DNA of 9,124 nucleotides from an uncultured Porphyromonadaceae bacterium (GTDB lineage Bacteria; Bacteroidota; Bacteroidia; Bacteroidales; Muribaculaceae). The translations under genes were made by a program, and so were the position numbers. Shown piece after piece: positions 1 to 6,505 of this stretch; positions within the stretch are counted from its first letter, which is position 1; every line of letters begins with the position of its first letter. The DNA lies in contig CAMWYV010000022.1 of assembly GCA_947178565.1 (NCBI GenBank), forward strand, positions 1 to 9,124. The letters are read 5' to 3'. The notes under the pieces are model-generated. The model saw only the letters and a list, made by a program, of their open reading frames with translations. It was not told where the DNA came from and did not search any database.

Positions 1-1094
1 TCTCTATGCAGATATCCGAACCATTCTCCATAAACGGGATCTGGAAGGAACTGGTATGCCCAATCGTTTGCAAGTTGATGCATTTCAAGATATTTGGTAT
101 CGCCTGTTGCCTCGTAAGCATACAGAGTTGCGATAACAGCCTCGGTCTGAGGCCACCAGAATTTCATATCCTGACTATAATCCTGGGCGGGGAATCCTTT
201 GCAGTCACGGAAGTTTATGATACCGCCGAATTCCTTGTCCCAGCCCCATTCCCAGGACCAGTCAAGAATCTGGAGCGCCATCTCTTTGACCTCCTTGCCC
301 TTGCCTTCATCCCAACCGAGATACTTAGCCTCTTCAAGAAGGAACCATGCGGTTTCAATGCAGTGACCGGGGTTGATAACACGACCGTTGAGAGTGTCGA
401 TAACCTCTCCTTCGGGTGTAACCATCTCCAGAAGGGCCTTGTATTCCGGATGAATGAAATATTTGCGTAAAACTTCGATGCTGGTTGCTATCTGCTCGTC
501 AAGTACCGGACTCTTGATAGCTTCTCTGATTCTTGCCGCTGTGTTAATAAGAATCATTGTGATTGAGTGACCGATAGCTTTCTGCTGCGGCAGATATTTA
601 GGCTCAAGAATGCCGGGAGTGTTTATGAATTTCTCAATGTCATTGAAAAGTTTCAATGCCTGCTCCGCATACTCTTTCTCGCCGGTAGCGATAGAATATT
701 CAGCGAGGGCGATAGCCGCGAAACATTCGCTGAACACATAGCGGCGCTTACGCAACGGCTTGCCGTCAGCAGTAACCTCGAAATACATTCTCCCATCTGT
801 ATCATAACAATATTTATTGGAGAAGTCGATGCAGCTTTTAGCCATTTCGAGGTATTCGGGGCGCTTTTCAATATTATTGTAGGCGAAGGAATAAATGAAA
901 GCGCAACGCCCCTGGAACCAAACGGACTTGGTCGAGTCCATGAGATTACCCTCACGGTCAACGCAGGTATAAACTCCGCCGTTGACCTTGTCGAGTCCGT
1001 GCTTAAGCCAGAAAGGGAGGATATCGTCGAGAAGATCCCGACGATAGTGCTCACCCCATTCTGAAAGATATTTCTTGGTATCTTTTGTCCACAT
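1..1094 (-). CDS. nanE: N-acylglucosamine 2-epimerase (ManNAc to GlcNAc), C-terminus cut by window edge
   Basis: Reading from the ATG at 1094 down to position 1 gives 364 codons without a stop, so the 3' end lies outside the window. Family members are about 390-430 residues, so perhaps 25-60 residues are missing. The protein matches the AGE/renin-binding-protein family, an (alpha/alpha)6 barrel. Visible landmarks are WFQGR (R63), GHSITM (H176), NPGHCIETAWF (H244, E247), WWPQTEA (E318) and GEWFGYLHR at the cut end (H363). R63, H244, E318 and H363 are my candidates for the conserved Arg/His/Glu/His active-site set; the pairing is by eye. The family interconverts unphosphorylated ManNAc and GlcNAc in the cytoplasm. 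The gene starts 7 nt after the lyase stop, so it is almost certainly co-transcribed and translationally linked. In B. fragilis the equivalent enzyme is NanE, which is unrelated to the ManNAc-6-P epimerase NanE of E. coli. Cellobiose 2-epimerase is the main alternative within the fold, but the lyase neighbour argues for ManNAc. Confidence 0.93.
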   Translation of the reverse strand, partial: MWTKDTKKYLSEWGEHYRRDLLDDILPFWLKHGLDKVNGGVYTCVDREGNLMDSTKSVWFQGRCAFIYSFAYNNIEKRPEYLEMAKSCIDFSNKYCYDTDGRMYFEVTADGKPLRKRRYVFSECFAAIALAEYSIATGEKEYAEQALKLFNDIEKFINTPGILEPKYLPQQKAIGHSITMILINTAARIREAIKSPVLDEQIATSIEVLRKYFIHPEYKALLEMVTPEGEVIDTLNGRVINPGHCIETAWFLLEEAKYLGWDEGKGKEVKEMALQILDWSWEWGWDKEFGGIINFRDCKGFPAQDYSQDMKFWWPQTEAVIATLYAYEATGDTKYLEMHQLANDWAYQFLPDPVYGEWFGYLHR

Positions 1095-1101
1095 TTCTCA
1101 A

Positions 1102-2025
1102 TCAGAATTTATTGCAACGTTCAAAAAAGTTGATCGCTTCAAGTTCTTTTTTCATTGCAGCTTCCTCTTCATCGGTGAGATTGCGGAAAGGAACACGGTT
1201 AGGACCAAGGTCAAGACCGATGAGTTTCATGATTCGCTTGCCACCAACGATATTACCGCGATAGTTGCAGATGACGTTGATAACAGCCTGTGAGAAGTTC
1301 TGCTTTTCGCGTGCTGTTTCAAGATCGCCTTTTTCCCAAGCTTCGATAATGCCGACAAGTTCCTTGCCGTTGTAGTTGGTTGTGCCACCGATACCACCCT
1401 GAGCACCACCTTGAGCGAGTGAGGGAAGAATGGTTTCGTCCTGACCGTGGAGCATATCAAACTTACCATCCTTGTAAAGACGGCACTGGTTGTACTCGTA
1501 CAGGCTTTCAAATGTATATTTGATGCCGGCAAAGTTGGGTATTCTGCCGTCAACAGCCTTAAGCATCTCGATCATGGGAAGGAATGCACCGTTGAATGCC
1601 GGGATGTGATAGTAGTAGAAAGGAAGATTGGGAGCTGCCGATGCAATTTCCTCACAATACTTCACGAGTTCTTCTACACGACCGATTTTTGGGAAAGGTG
1701 GCGCCATTGCACCGATACCCCACGCACCGATTTCAGCGGCATGGCGGGCAAGTTCTTTAGCCTCACGAAGAGAGCAGCTTCCAACATGAACTATAACCTT
1801 GAAATCTTCGGGTACAGCCTTAACCCACGCTTCGGCGAGTTTTTTGCGTTCCTCGGTAGTGAGCATATATCCTTCACCGCTTGAGCCATTGATAAACACG
1901 CCTTTAAGACCGTTTTTCTTAAGCATCTGAGCATATTTGGGTATAACTTCCAGATTAATATCACCATTGGGAAGCATTGGAGTGAAAGGAGCATCAATGA
2001 GTCCTTTGATTTTTTCAAATTTCAT
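1102..2025 (-). CDS. nanA: N-acetylneuraminate lyase (sialic acid aldolase)
   Basis: This 307-residue protein of the DapA/NAL family cleaves N-acetylneuraminate to ManNAc and pyruvate through a lysine Schiff base. Landmarks are the GSSGEG pyruvate-carboxylate loop (residues 47-52), YHIP (139-142, where Y139 is the expected catalytic tyrosine), and GIKYTF (168-173) with Schiff-base K169. GGTTNYNG (213-220) and HGQDE (193-197) also fit. The length is normal for the family. The open frame extends up to a TTG at 2058, but the ATG at 2025 was chosen because MKFEKIKGLIDAPFTPM is the usual N-terminus and the 11 extra residues look like translated intergenic DNA. It lies 41 nt after the transporter stop and 7 nt before the epimerase start, with no terminator-like hairpin in either gap. 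The symbol nanL is used in Bacteroides. Dihydrodipicolinate synthase is the main alternative, made unlikely by the GSSGE/YHIP motifs and the epimerase next door. Confidence 0.93.
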   Translation of the reverse strand: MKFEKIKGLIDAPFTPMLPNGDINLEVIPKYAQMLKKNGLKGVFINGSSGEGYMLTTEERKKLAEAWVKAVPEDFKVIVHVGSCSLREAKELARHAAEIGAWGIGAMAPPFPKIGRVEELVKYCEEIASAAPNLPFYYYHIPAFNGAFLPMIEMLKAVDGRIPNFAGIKYTFESLYEYNQCRLYKDGKFDMLHGQDETILPSLAQGGAQGGIGGTTNYNGKELVGIIEAWEKGDLETAREKQNFSQAVINVICNYRGNIVGGKRIMKLIGLDLGPNRVPFRNLTDEEEAAMKKELEAINFFERCNKF

Positions 2026-2066
2026 AACTACTATTTTTATAAGGTTAATAAATTTCAATATTCAGT

Positions 2067-3377
2067 TTAAGCCTCGATAGTGTCTGCGGCAAGATTCTCC
2101 GCTTTCACCTGCTCGGAAGATTCCTCCTCATCCTTATCATCACTCTTGGGTTTAAGCACGATAAGCTGAAGCGCGAGGGCGATTACGAGTATCACACCCA
2201 TAAGAGCAAAGCATTTGCCGAGTCCTAGAGATTCCGACAGTCCACCGAGCACCTGAGTGGTCACCGCACCCATGATCACGCCGAGCGAGTTCATGAAGCC
2301 GTATGCCATAGCTCTCTGGCGAGAGGACACAAACTGGCAGAGGATAGGCATATTGTTTGCGTCAAACATTCCATAGCCTACGCCAAAGAGAAGTCCGGCG
2401 AGAACTGAAAGAACAGCATTGTGAGCGAGACCGATGAGAACAAGGGATGGAATCATCATACCCAGACCGATTGCACTGGTGTAGATTCGACCTTTAACAT
2501 TTTTCTTAACCCATTTGTCACTGAGCGGACCGCCGAGCATCACACCGATAAAGCTGCTCACTGCAATGGTGAGTGTCGCCATAGGACCTGCCCATTCCAT
2601 ACCCATGTTCAGATTATCCTTGAAGAGTGTCGGCAACCAGTTTTTGGTAGCCCATCCAGGAATAGAGCTTGATGCGAAGAAGAAGAGGATTACCCAGAAC
2701 GCGATATTGGAGAACACCACGGCAAATGACTGGATTACCGATTCCTTTGATTTAGGCGCTGAAGTTGCAGCCGCATCAGTCTTTTTAGATTCTCCATGAC
2801 CTGCTTTTTCATACAGACAGAAGATCAGAACCACAGCGTATGCAACACCAATGATACCGAACCAGTGGAAAGTAGCCTGCCAACTCCAGTTGGTGGCGAC
2901 CATGGCACCGAATCCACCCAAAGCCTGCCCGCAATATAGACCGGTCATATGCAGACCTATTGCCAGTGAGCGACCTTTGCCTGTGAAGAAATCTGCTATA
3001 AGCGACAGGGCGGAAGGAATATACAGAGCCTCACTGATACCCATTATGCCGCGAAGCCACATAAGCTGAGAGAAATCGGTGCAGTAACCCATAAGATATG
3101 TTACGGCGCTCCACACGCCGAGCGACCCCACAATCAGCCACTTTCGGCTCACACGGTCGGCAACTGCCCCTGAAAACGGGCTGAAGAATCCATACACCCA
3201 GAGGAAGATAGCCATCAAAGCGCCAAAAGCCTCCGCATTTTTGAGCGCCTGAATATCATTGGCAATATTCATCTGCATAGTTGACAGCATCTGTCTGTCC
3301 ATATAATTAAGGAGTGCTACCACCCATAGCAAACCGACCACCACCCAAGGGTAGATTTTTTTTTCTTGCAGTTTCAT
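2067..3377 (-). CDS. nanT: MFS transporter, probable sialic acid uptake permease
   Basis: This 436-residue inner-membrane protein has about twelve hydrophobic segments, near residues 11-26, 51-68, 81-99, 106-131, 137-161, 170-188, 221-240, 264-283, 300-318, 320-339, 356-378 and 388-408. The MFS loop 2-3 signature appears as SGAVADRVSRKW (69-80), and its second-half counterpart as GGPLSDKWVKKN (282-293). An early LNYMDRQ (23-29) is typical of anion/sugar-acid symporters in this superfamily. A polar, Ala-rich central loop (about 192-215) separates the two six-helix halves. The C-terminal tail (from about 411) is strongly acidic. Start ATG at 3377 follows an A/T-rich leader without a Shine-Dalgarno. 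The sequence shows an MFS porter; the sialic acid substrate is inferred because it is the first gene of an operon with the lyase and epimerase, matching the NanT of B. fragilis nanLET. Another sugar or sugar acid cannot be excluded. Confidence 0.87.
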   Translation of the reverse strand: MKLQEKKIYPWVVVGLLWVVALLNYMDRQMLSTMQMNIANDIQALKNAEAFGALMAIFLWVYGFFSPFSGAVADRVSRKWLIVGSLGVWSAVTYLMGYCTDFSQLMWLRGIMGISEALYIPSALSLIADFFTGKGRSLAIGLHMTGLYCGQALGGFGAMVATNWSWQATFHWFGIIGVAYAVVLIFCLYEKAGHGESKKTDAAATSAPKSKESVIQSFAVVFSNIAFWVILFFFASSSIPGWATKNWLPTLFKDNLNMGMEWAGPMATLTIAVSSFIGVMLGGPLSDKWVKKNVKGRIYTSAIGLGMMIPSLVLIGLAHNAVLSVLAGLLFGVGYGMFDANNMPILCQFVSSRQRAMAYGFMNSLGVIMGAVTTQVLGGLSESLGLGKCFALMGVILVIALALQLIVLKPKSDDKDEEESSEQVKAENLAADTIEA

Positions 3378-3397
3378 AAGTTACTGTGTAGTTTATC
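3376..3397 (-). repeat. Leader element shared with pfp, nanT copy
   Basis: On the minus strand this 22-nt stretch reads GATAAA-CTACAC-AGTAACTTAT and its last two bases are the first two of the nanT ATG. A near copy lies in front of pfp at 3667-3694 on the opposite strand, with a 4-nt insertion in the middle and one or two further small gaps. The similarity is direct observation; a shared function in translation or regulation is only a possibility. Confidence 0.4.
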
Positions 3398-3443
3398 CGA
3401 GATTTAAGGGTTAATAAGTAATTGCGGAGTTTCCTCCATACCG

Positions 3444-3474
3444 CAAAAGTAAATTATTTTCTCACAAACTCAAA
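3444..3474 (-). promoter_or_regulatory. Predicted Bacteroidetes-type promoter of the nan operon
   Basis: Read on the minus strand, TTTG (3474-3471) is followed by a 19-nt spacer and TACTTTTG (3451-3444), an exact TAnnTTTG -7 element. This matches the -33/-7 consensus of the Bacteroidetes primary sigma factor. Transcription would start near 3437, leaving a leader of about 60 nt before nanT. The first bases of that leader can fold into a small GGAG-GAAA-CTCC hairpin (3437-3426) with a GNRA-type loop. Confidence 0.7.
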
Positions 3475-3653
3475 AAAAATCGCATAATAATGTAGTGCCC
3501 TACGTATATACTGAATTTCAAGACCTGTTTTTTCATTGCCGCGTTTATATATGTCGGTTGGCAAAGACTATATGATTGATAAGGTGAGGGGAATTATATG
3601 AGTCCTTATAATTAATATGATTTATCAGGCTTATATAAGTTGTTATTTTTATG

Positions 3654-3661
3654 TATATTTG
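3654..3661 (+). promoter_or_regulatory. Predicted -7 element of the pfp promoter
   Basis: TATATTTG matches the Bacteroidetes TAnnTTTG -7 consensus. Transcription would begin near 3668, giving a leader of about 33 nt before the pfp ATG. I see no good TTTG at the expected 19-21 nt upstream; that position is occupied by the palindrome CTTATATAAG (3630-3639). The -33 half is therefore weak or may depend on an activator. Confidence 0.5.
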
Positions 3662-3666
3662 CAAGC

Positions 3667-3694
3667 GATAAACAAGCTACACCATTAAACTTAT
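3667..3694 (+). repeat. Leader element shared with nanT, pfp copy
   Basis: The stretch reads GATAAA-CAAG-CTACAC-CATTAAACTTAT and ends 6 nt before the pfp start codon. It repeats the nanT leader (3397-3376, minus strand) apart from the CAAG insertion and small differences in the 3' part. Both copies lie just downstream of their predicted transcription starts, so they would be in the mRNA leaders. Confidence 0.4.
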
Positions 3695-3700
3695 TATACA

Positions 3701-5347
3701 ATGAAGAAAAGCGCATTGCAAATTGCCCGCTCAGCCTATCAGCCGAAGCTCCCGGTTGCCCTCACAGGCAGCGTGATTGCTGTTGAAGGCGAGCCGACAC
3801 AGTCTGTTGCCGATCAGGAAGAAATCAAAAAACTGTTTCCCAACACTTACGGTCTTCCCGAAATCCGTTTTGAAAAGAACCCCAATCCCGCTCCCGGCAA
3901 GCCCATCAATGTGGGTGTGATTCTCTCCGGCGGTCAGGCTCCCGGCGGTCACAATGTGATATGCGGTCTGTTTGACGGCCTGAAAAAAATCAATAAGGAG
4001 AGCAAACTCTATGGTTTTCTCATGGGTCCCGGCGGACTTGTTGACCATAAGTATGTTGAACTGACTTCTGACATCATCGACGAATACCGTAATACCGGCG
4101 GCTTTGACATTATCGGTTCAGGCAGAACAAAACTTGAAAAGAAAGAGCAGTTTGACAAGGGTCTTGAAATTCTCAAGAAACTTAATATCACCGCACTTGT
4201 AATCATCGGTGGTGACGACTCCAACACAAATGCAGCGGTTCTTGCCGAATACTATAAGAATATCGGTGCCGGAGTTCAGGTAATCGGTTGCCCGAAGACT
4301 ATCGACGGTGACCTCAAAAATGAGGTTATCGAGGCGTCTTTCGGCTTTGACACCGCTACCAAAACCTATAGCGAACTCATCGGCAATATCCAGCGTGACT
4401 GCTTCTCGGCAAAGAAATACTGGCACTTCATCAAGCTGATGGGTCGCTCAGCTTCACATATCGCTCTTGAATGCGCTCTTCAGACTCAGCCCAACGTATG
4501 CATCATTTCCGAGGAGGTTGAAGCCAAAAACCAGACACTTGATGATGTGGTGAACTACATAGCTGACATTGTTGCCGCACGCGCTGCTAAAGGCGAGAAT
4601 TTCGGCACAGTGCTGATTCCGGAAGGTCTTATCGAGTTTATCCCCGCCATGAAGAATCTCATAGCAGAGCTCAATGATCTCCTTGCCAAGAGTCCCGAGT
4701 TTACCACACTCGCTCCGGCTGCACAGCGCGAATTTGTTCTCAGCCACCTCAGTGCCGACAATGCCAAGGTATTCGCGTCACTTCCCGAGGGAGTTGCACG
4801 TCAGCTCACTCTCGACCGTGACCCCCACGGCAATGTTCAGGTATCACTCATCGAAACAGAGAAACTTCTCAGTGAAATGGTTGGTCGCCGCCTGAAGCAG
4901 ATGCACGAAGAAGGCAAATACAACGGTAAGTTCTCTCCCCTCCACCACTTCTTCGGCTACGAGGGTAGATGTGCCGCTCCATCAAACTTTGACGCCGACT
5001 ACTGCTATGCACTCGGCTTCAATGCCGCTTGTCTTATCAACGCTGGCGTAACAGGCTATCTTTCAAGCTTGCGCAACCTCACCAAACCGAGCGTTCAGTG
5101 GCTTGCCGGCGGTATTCCCATCACCATGATGTTCAATATGGAGCGTCGCCACGGCGAGATGAAACCTGTTATCCAGAAAGCACTTGTGCGTCTGGACGGC
5201 ACACCTTTCCGCCGCTTTGCAGCCAAGCGTGACGAATGGGCAGCAGCTACAAGCTATGTATTCCCCGGTCCTATCCAGTACTTCGGTCCTTCTGAAGTGT
5301 GCGATCAGCCCACAATGACTCTTCATTACGAGCACCTCGACAAATAA
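3701..5347 (+). CDS. pfp: Diphosphate--fructose-6-phosphate 1-phosphotransferase (PPi-PFK)
   Basis: This 548-residue cytoplasmic enzyme transfers phosphate from pyrophosphate to fructose 6-phosphate, giving fructose 1,6-bisphosphate, and is reversible. It is the long, plant-like class found in Bacteroidales. Landmarks in order are GGQAPGGHN (77-85), GGDDSNTNA (170-178), [10 protein letters not shown] (198-207), MGRSASH (247-253), PEGLIEFIP (307-315) and FFGYEGR (417-423). The aspartate at the second D of GGDD and the lysine of PKTIDGD are the residues that distinguish PPi-dependent from ATP-dependent enzymes, which normally have GGDGS and PGTIDND. So PPi use is well supported. About 60 N-terminal residues precede the catalytic core, as usual for this class. 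The ATG at 3701 sits just after a plausible promoter and leader, and the gene ends 29 nt before a strong intrinsic terminator, so it is probably monocistronic. It is divergent from the sialic acid operon, whose carbon enters glycolysis at this enzyme's substrate. Confidence 0.97.
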   Translation: MKKSALQIARSAYQPKLPVALTGSVIAVEGEPTQSVADQEEIKKLFPNTYGLPEIRFEKNPNPAPGKPINVGVILSGGQAPGGHNVICGLFDGLKKINKESKLYGFLMGPGGLVDHKYVELTSDIIDEYRNTGGFDIIGSGRTKLEKKEQFDKGLEILKKLNITALVIIGGDDSNTNAAVLAEYYKNIGAGVQVIGCPKTIDGDLKNEVIEASFGFDTATKTYSELIGNIQRDCFSAKKYWHFIKLMGRSASHIALECALQTQPNVCIISEEVEAKNQTLDDVVNYIADIVAARAAKGENFGTVLIPEGLIEFIPAMKNLIAELNDLLAKSPEFTTLAPAAQREFVLSHLSADNAKVFASLPEGVARQLTLDRDPHGNVQVSLIETEKLLSEMVGRRLKQMHEEGKYNGKFSPLHHFFGYEGRCAAPSNFDADYCYALGFNAACLINAGVTGYLSSLRNLTKPSVQWLAGGIPITMMFNMERRHGEMKPVIQKALVRLDGTPFRRFAAKRDEWAAATSYVFPGPIQYFGPSEVCDQPTMTLHYEHLDK

Positions 5348-5350
5348 TCA

Positions 5351-5364
5351 TCAGTTTTAACTGA
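5351..5364. repeat. Small palindrome after the pfp stop
   Basis: TCAGTT-TT-AACTGA is a perfect 6-bp inverted repeat with a 2-base centre, 3 nt after the pfp stop codon and 12 nt before the terminator stem. It is too short to terminate by itself. It could be a small mRNA 3' hairpin or a chance dyad. Confidence 0.35.
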
Positions 5365-5376
5365 GTTCTAATAAGG

Positions 5377-5408
5377 AGACTATGCCGTAATACGGCATAG
5401 TCTTTTTT
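5377..5408 (+). terminator. Intrinsic terminator of pfp
   Basis: A perfect 12-bp stem pairs AGACTATGCCGT (5377-5388) with ACGGCATAGTCT (5392-5403), with a 3-nt AAT loop, and runs into a T tract (5403-5408). The T tract is on the plus strand only, so it should stop transcription from pfp and separate it from manA. Confidence 0.92.
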
Positions 5409-5455
5409 ATAAGCATCCCTATAACAGCGATTTTGCGATTTTTGAGGAAAAATGA

Positions 5456-5484
5456 TTGGATTACAAATGTTTTAAGTACTTTTG
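5456..5484 (+). promoter_or_regulatory. Predicted manA promoter
   Basis: TTG (5456-5458), an 18-nt spacer and TACTTTTG (5477-5484) match the Bacteroidetes -33/TAnnTTTG pattern. Transcription would start near 5491, about 28 nt before the ATG at 5519. This placement supports the 5519 start over the longer open frame that begins at the TTG of the -33 box. A tandem 8-mer, GCGATTTT twice (5427-5442), lies just upstream. Confidence 0.65.
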
Positions 5485-5518
5485 TTTCAATTTTGTCACC
5501 TCAAAAAATTCAATAGAC

Positions 5519-6493
5519 ATGAGTACGCATATTCCGCCTCTGAAATTCGAGCCGATTCTCAAAAGCGTTGTGTGGGGCGGCGAGAAAATCGCCACATTCA
5601 AGGGCATTGTCACAGAACAGACACAGATAGGAGAAAGCTGGGAAATTTCCGGAGTTAAAGGAAACGAATCGGTTGTTGCAAACGGACCGGACAAAGGACT
5701 GACCCTCTCACAGATGATCGACAAGTACAAGGGTGACCTCGTGGGCGAGAAAAACTATGAAATTTTCGGAAATACTTTTCCTCTGCTGATAAAGATAATA
5801 GATGCTGCAGGAAATCTTTCGGTGCAGGTGCATCCCGATGACACTCTTGCGAAAGAGCGCCACAACAGTCTCGGAAAAACCGAGATGTGGTATATCATCG
5901 ATGCCGACAAAGACGCGGAAATCTATGCCGGACTGTCAAAAAAACTCACACCGGAGGAATATGCTGCCAAAGTTGCCGACAACTCCATAATGGACTCTAT
6001 CGCCGCACATAAATCTCACGCCGGAGATGTATTTTTCCTTCCCGCTGGGCGAATCCATGCTATCGGTGCAGGAAATCTACTTGTGGAAGTGCAGGAAACG
6101 AGTGATATCACATACCGCATTTATGACTACGGCAGAGTGGATGCCAAAACCGGTCAACCACGTGAACTCCATGTAGAGCTGGCTAAAGATGCTATCGACT
6201 ATAAGGTCTATCCCGAATATGTGTCTCACGCAAAACCGATTGTTGAGTCTATCCATGAACTTGTGCGCTGCTCACACTTCCAGGTGTATATGGTGGAAGT
6301 TGAGGGCGAAAAGACAATCCGACCGTCAATTCCCGGATTCTCCACCATGACCTGTATTGAGGGCGAGATGATGCTCAACGACATGAAAGGCACGGAGATG
6401 CCGCTACGCCAAGGCGAGAGCGTGCTCATTCCGGCAAGTCTCAAGGAATTCAAGCTCACCGGCAAAGGTAAGCTCGTCAACGCATTCAACTGA
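5519..6493 (+). CDS. manA: Mannose-6-phosphate isomerase, class I
   Basis: This 324-residue cytoplasmic zinc enzyme interconverts mannose 6-phosphate and fructose 6-phosphate, feeding mannose into glycolysis or supplying GDP-mannose precursors. The cupin-type metal site is visible: VQVHPDD (102-108; Q103 and H105), KTEMWYI (120-126; E122) and GRIHAIGAG (177-185; H180) supply the four ligands. ETSDITYRIYDYGR (193-206) contains the expected catalytic R200. The length fits the short Bacillus/Bacteroides form rather than the roughly 390-residue E. coli form. The open frame extends 21 codons upstream to a TTG at 5456. The ATG at 5519 was chosen because the upstream codons overlap the promoter and the family begins near PLKFEPILKSVVWGG. 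The gene is separated from pfp by a terminator and has its own promoter. It converges on the tamB-like gene with only 12 nt between stop codons. Confidence 0.96.
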   Translation: MSTHIPPLKFEPILKSVVWGGEKIATFKGIVTEQTQIGESWEISGVKGNESVVANGPDKGLTLSQMIDKYKGDLVGEKNYEIFGNTFPLLIKIIDAAGNLSVQVHPDDTLAKERHNSLGKTEMWYIIDADKDAEIYAGLSKKLTPEEYAAKVADNSIMDSIAAHKSHAGDVFFLPAGRIHAIGAGNLLVEVQETSDITYRIYDYGRVDAKTGQPRELHVELAKDAIDYKVYPEYVSHAKPIVESIHELVRCSHFQVYMVEVEGEKTIRPSIPGFSTMTCIEGEMMLNDMKGTEMPLRQGESVLIPASLKEFKLTGKGKLVNAFN

Positions 6494-6505
6494 GACTTCG
6501 TATAA

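Larger units (their letters stand above)
3378..3700. other. Divergent intergenic region between nanT and pfp
   Basis: These 323 nt of A/T-rich DNA separate two diverging genes and contain no convincing coding frame or structural RNA. They hold the nanT promoter (3444-3474) and a pfp -7 element (3654-3661). Short dyads are visible: GTAG-TGCC-CTAC (3492-3503, extendable by a G-T and an A-T pair), just upstream of the nanT -33 box; ATAAGG with CCTTAT (3579-3584 and 3604-3609); and the palindrome CTTATATAAG (3630-3639), which overlies the expected -33 region of pfp. Any of these could be an operator, but in A/T-rich DNA such short dyads also arise by chance. Confidence 0.6.

Noticed and set aside
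567..1064. Long open frames on the plus strand opposite the epimerase (also 6-470) and opposite the lyase (1447-1884)
   Set aside because: They are antisense to confidently identified coding sequences, resemble no family I recognise, and are explained by the codon bias of the real genes.
2026..2058. Upstream TTG start adding 11 residues to the lyase
   Set aside because: The added residues have no family counterpart and translate the short intergenic gap. The ATG at 2025 gives the normal N-terminus and length.
3404..3439. Possible 11-codon leader peptide ORF (MEETPQLLINP) in the nanT leader
   Set aside because: Its ATG falls at or before the predicted transcription start, and there is no room for a ribosome-binding region. 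The codons show no attenuation-like pattern.
5427..5442. Tandem GCGATTTT repeat as a regulatory repeat
   Set aside because: Two 8-mer copies in A/T-rich intergenic DNA are easily chance. It is mentioned only in the promoter entry.
5456..5518. Upstream TTG start adding 21 residues to ManA
   Set aside because: The TTG is part of the predicted -33 box and the added codons cover the -7 element. The ATG at 5519 fits the family N-terminus.
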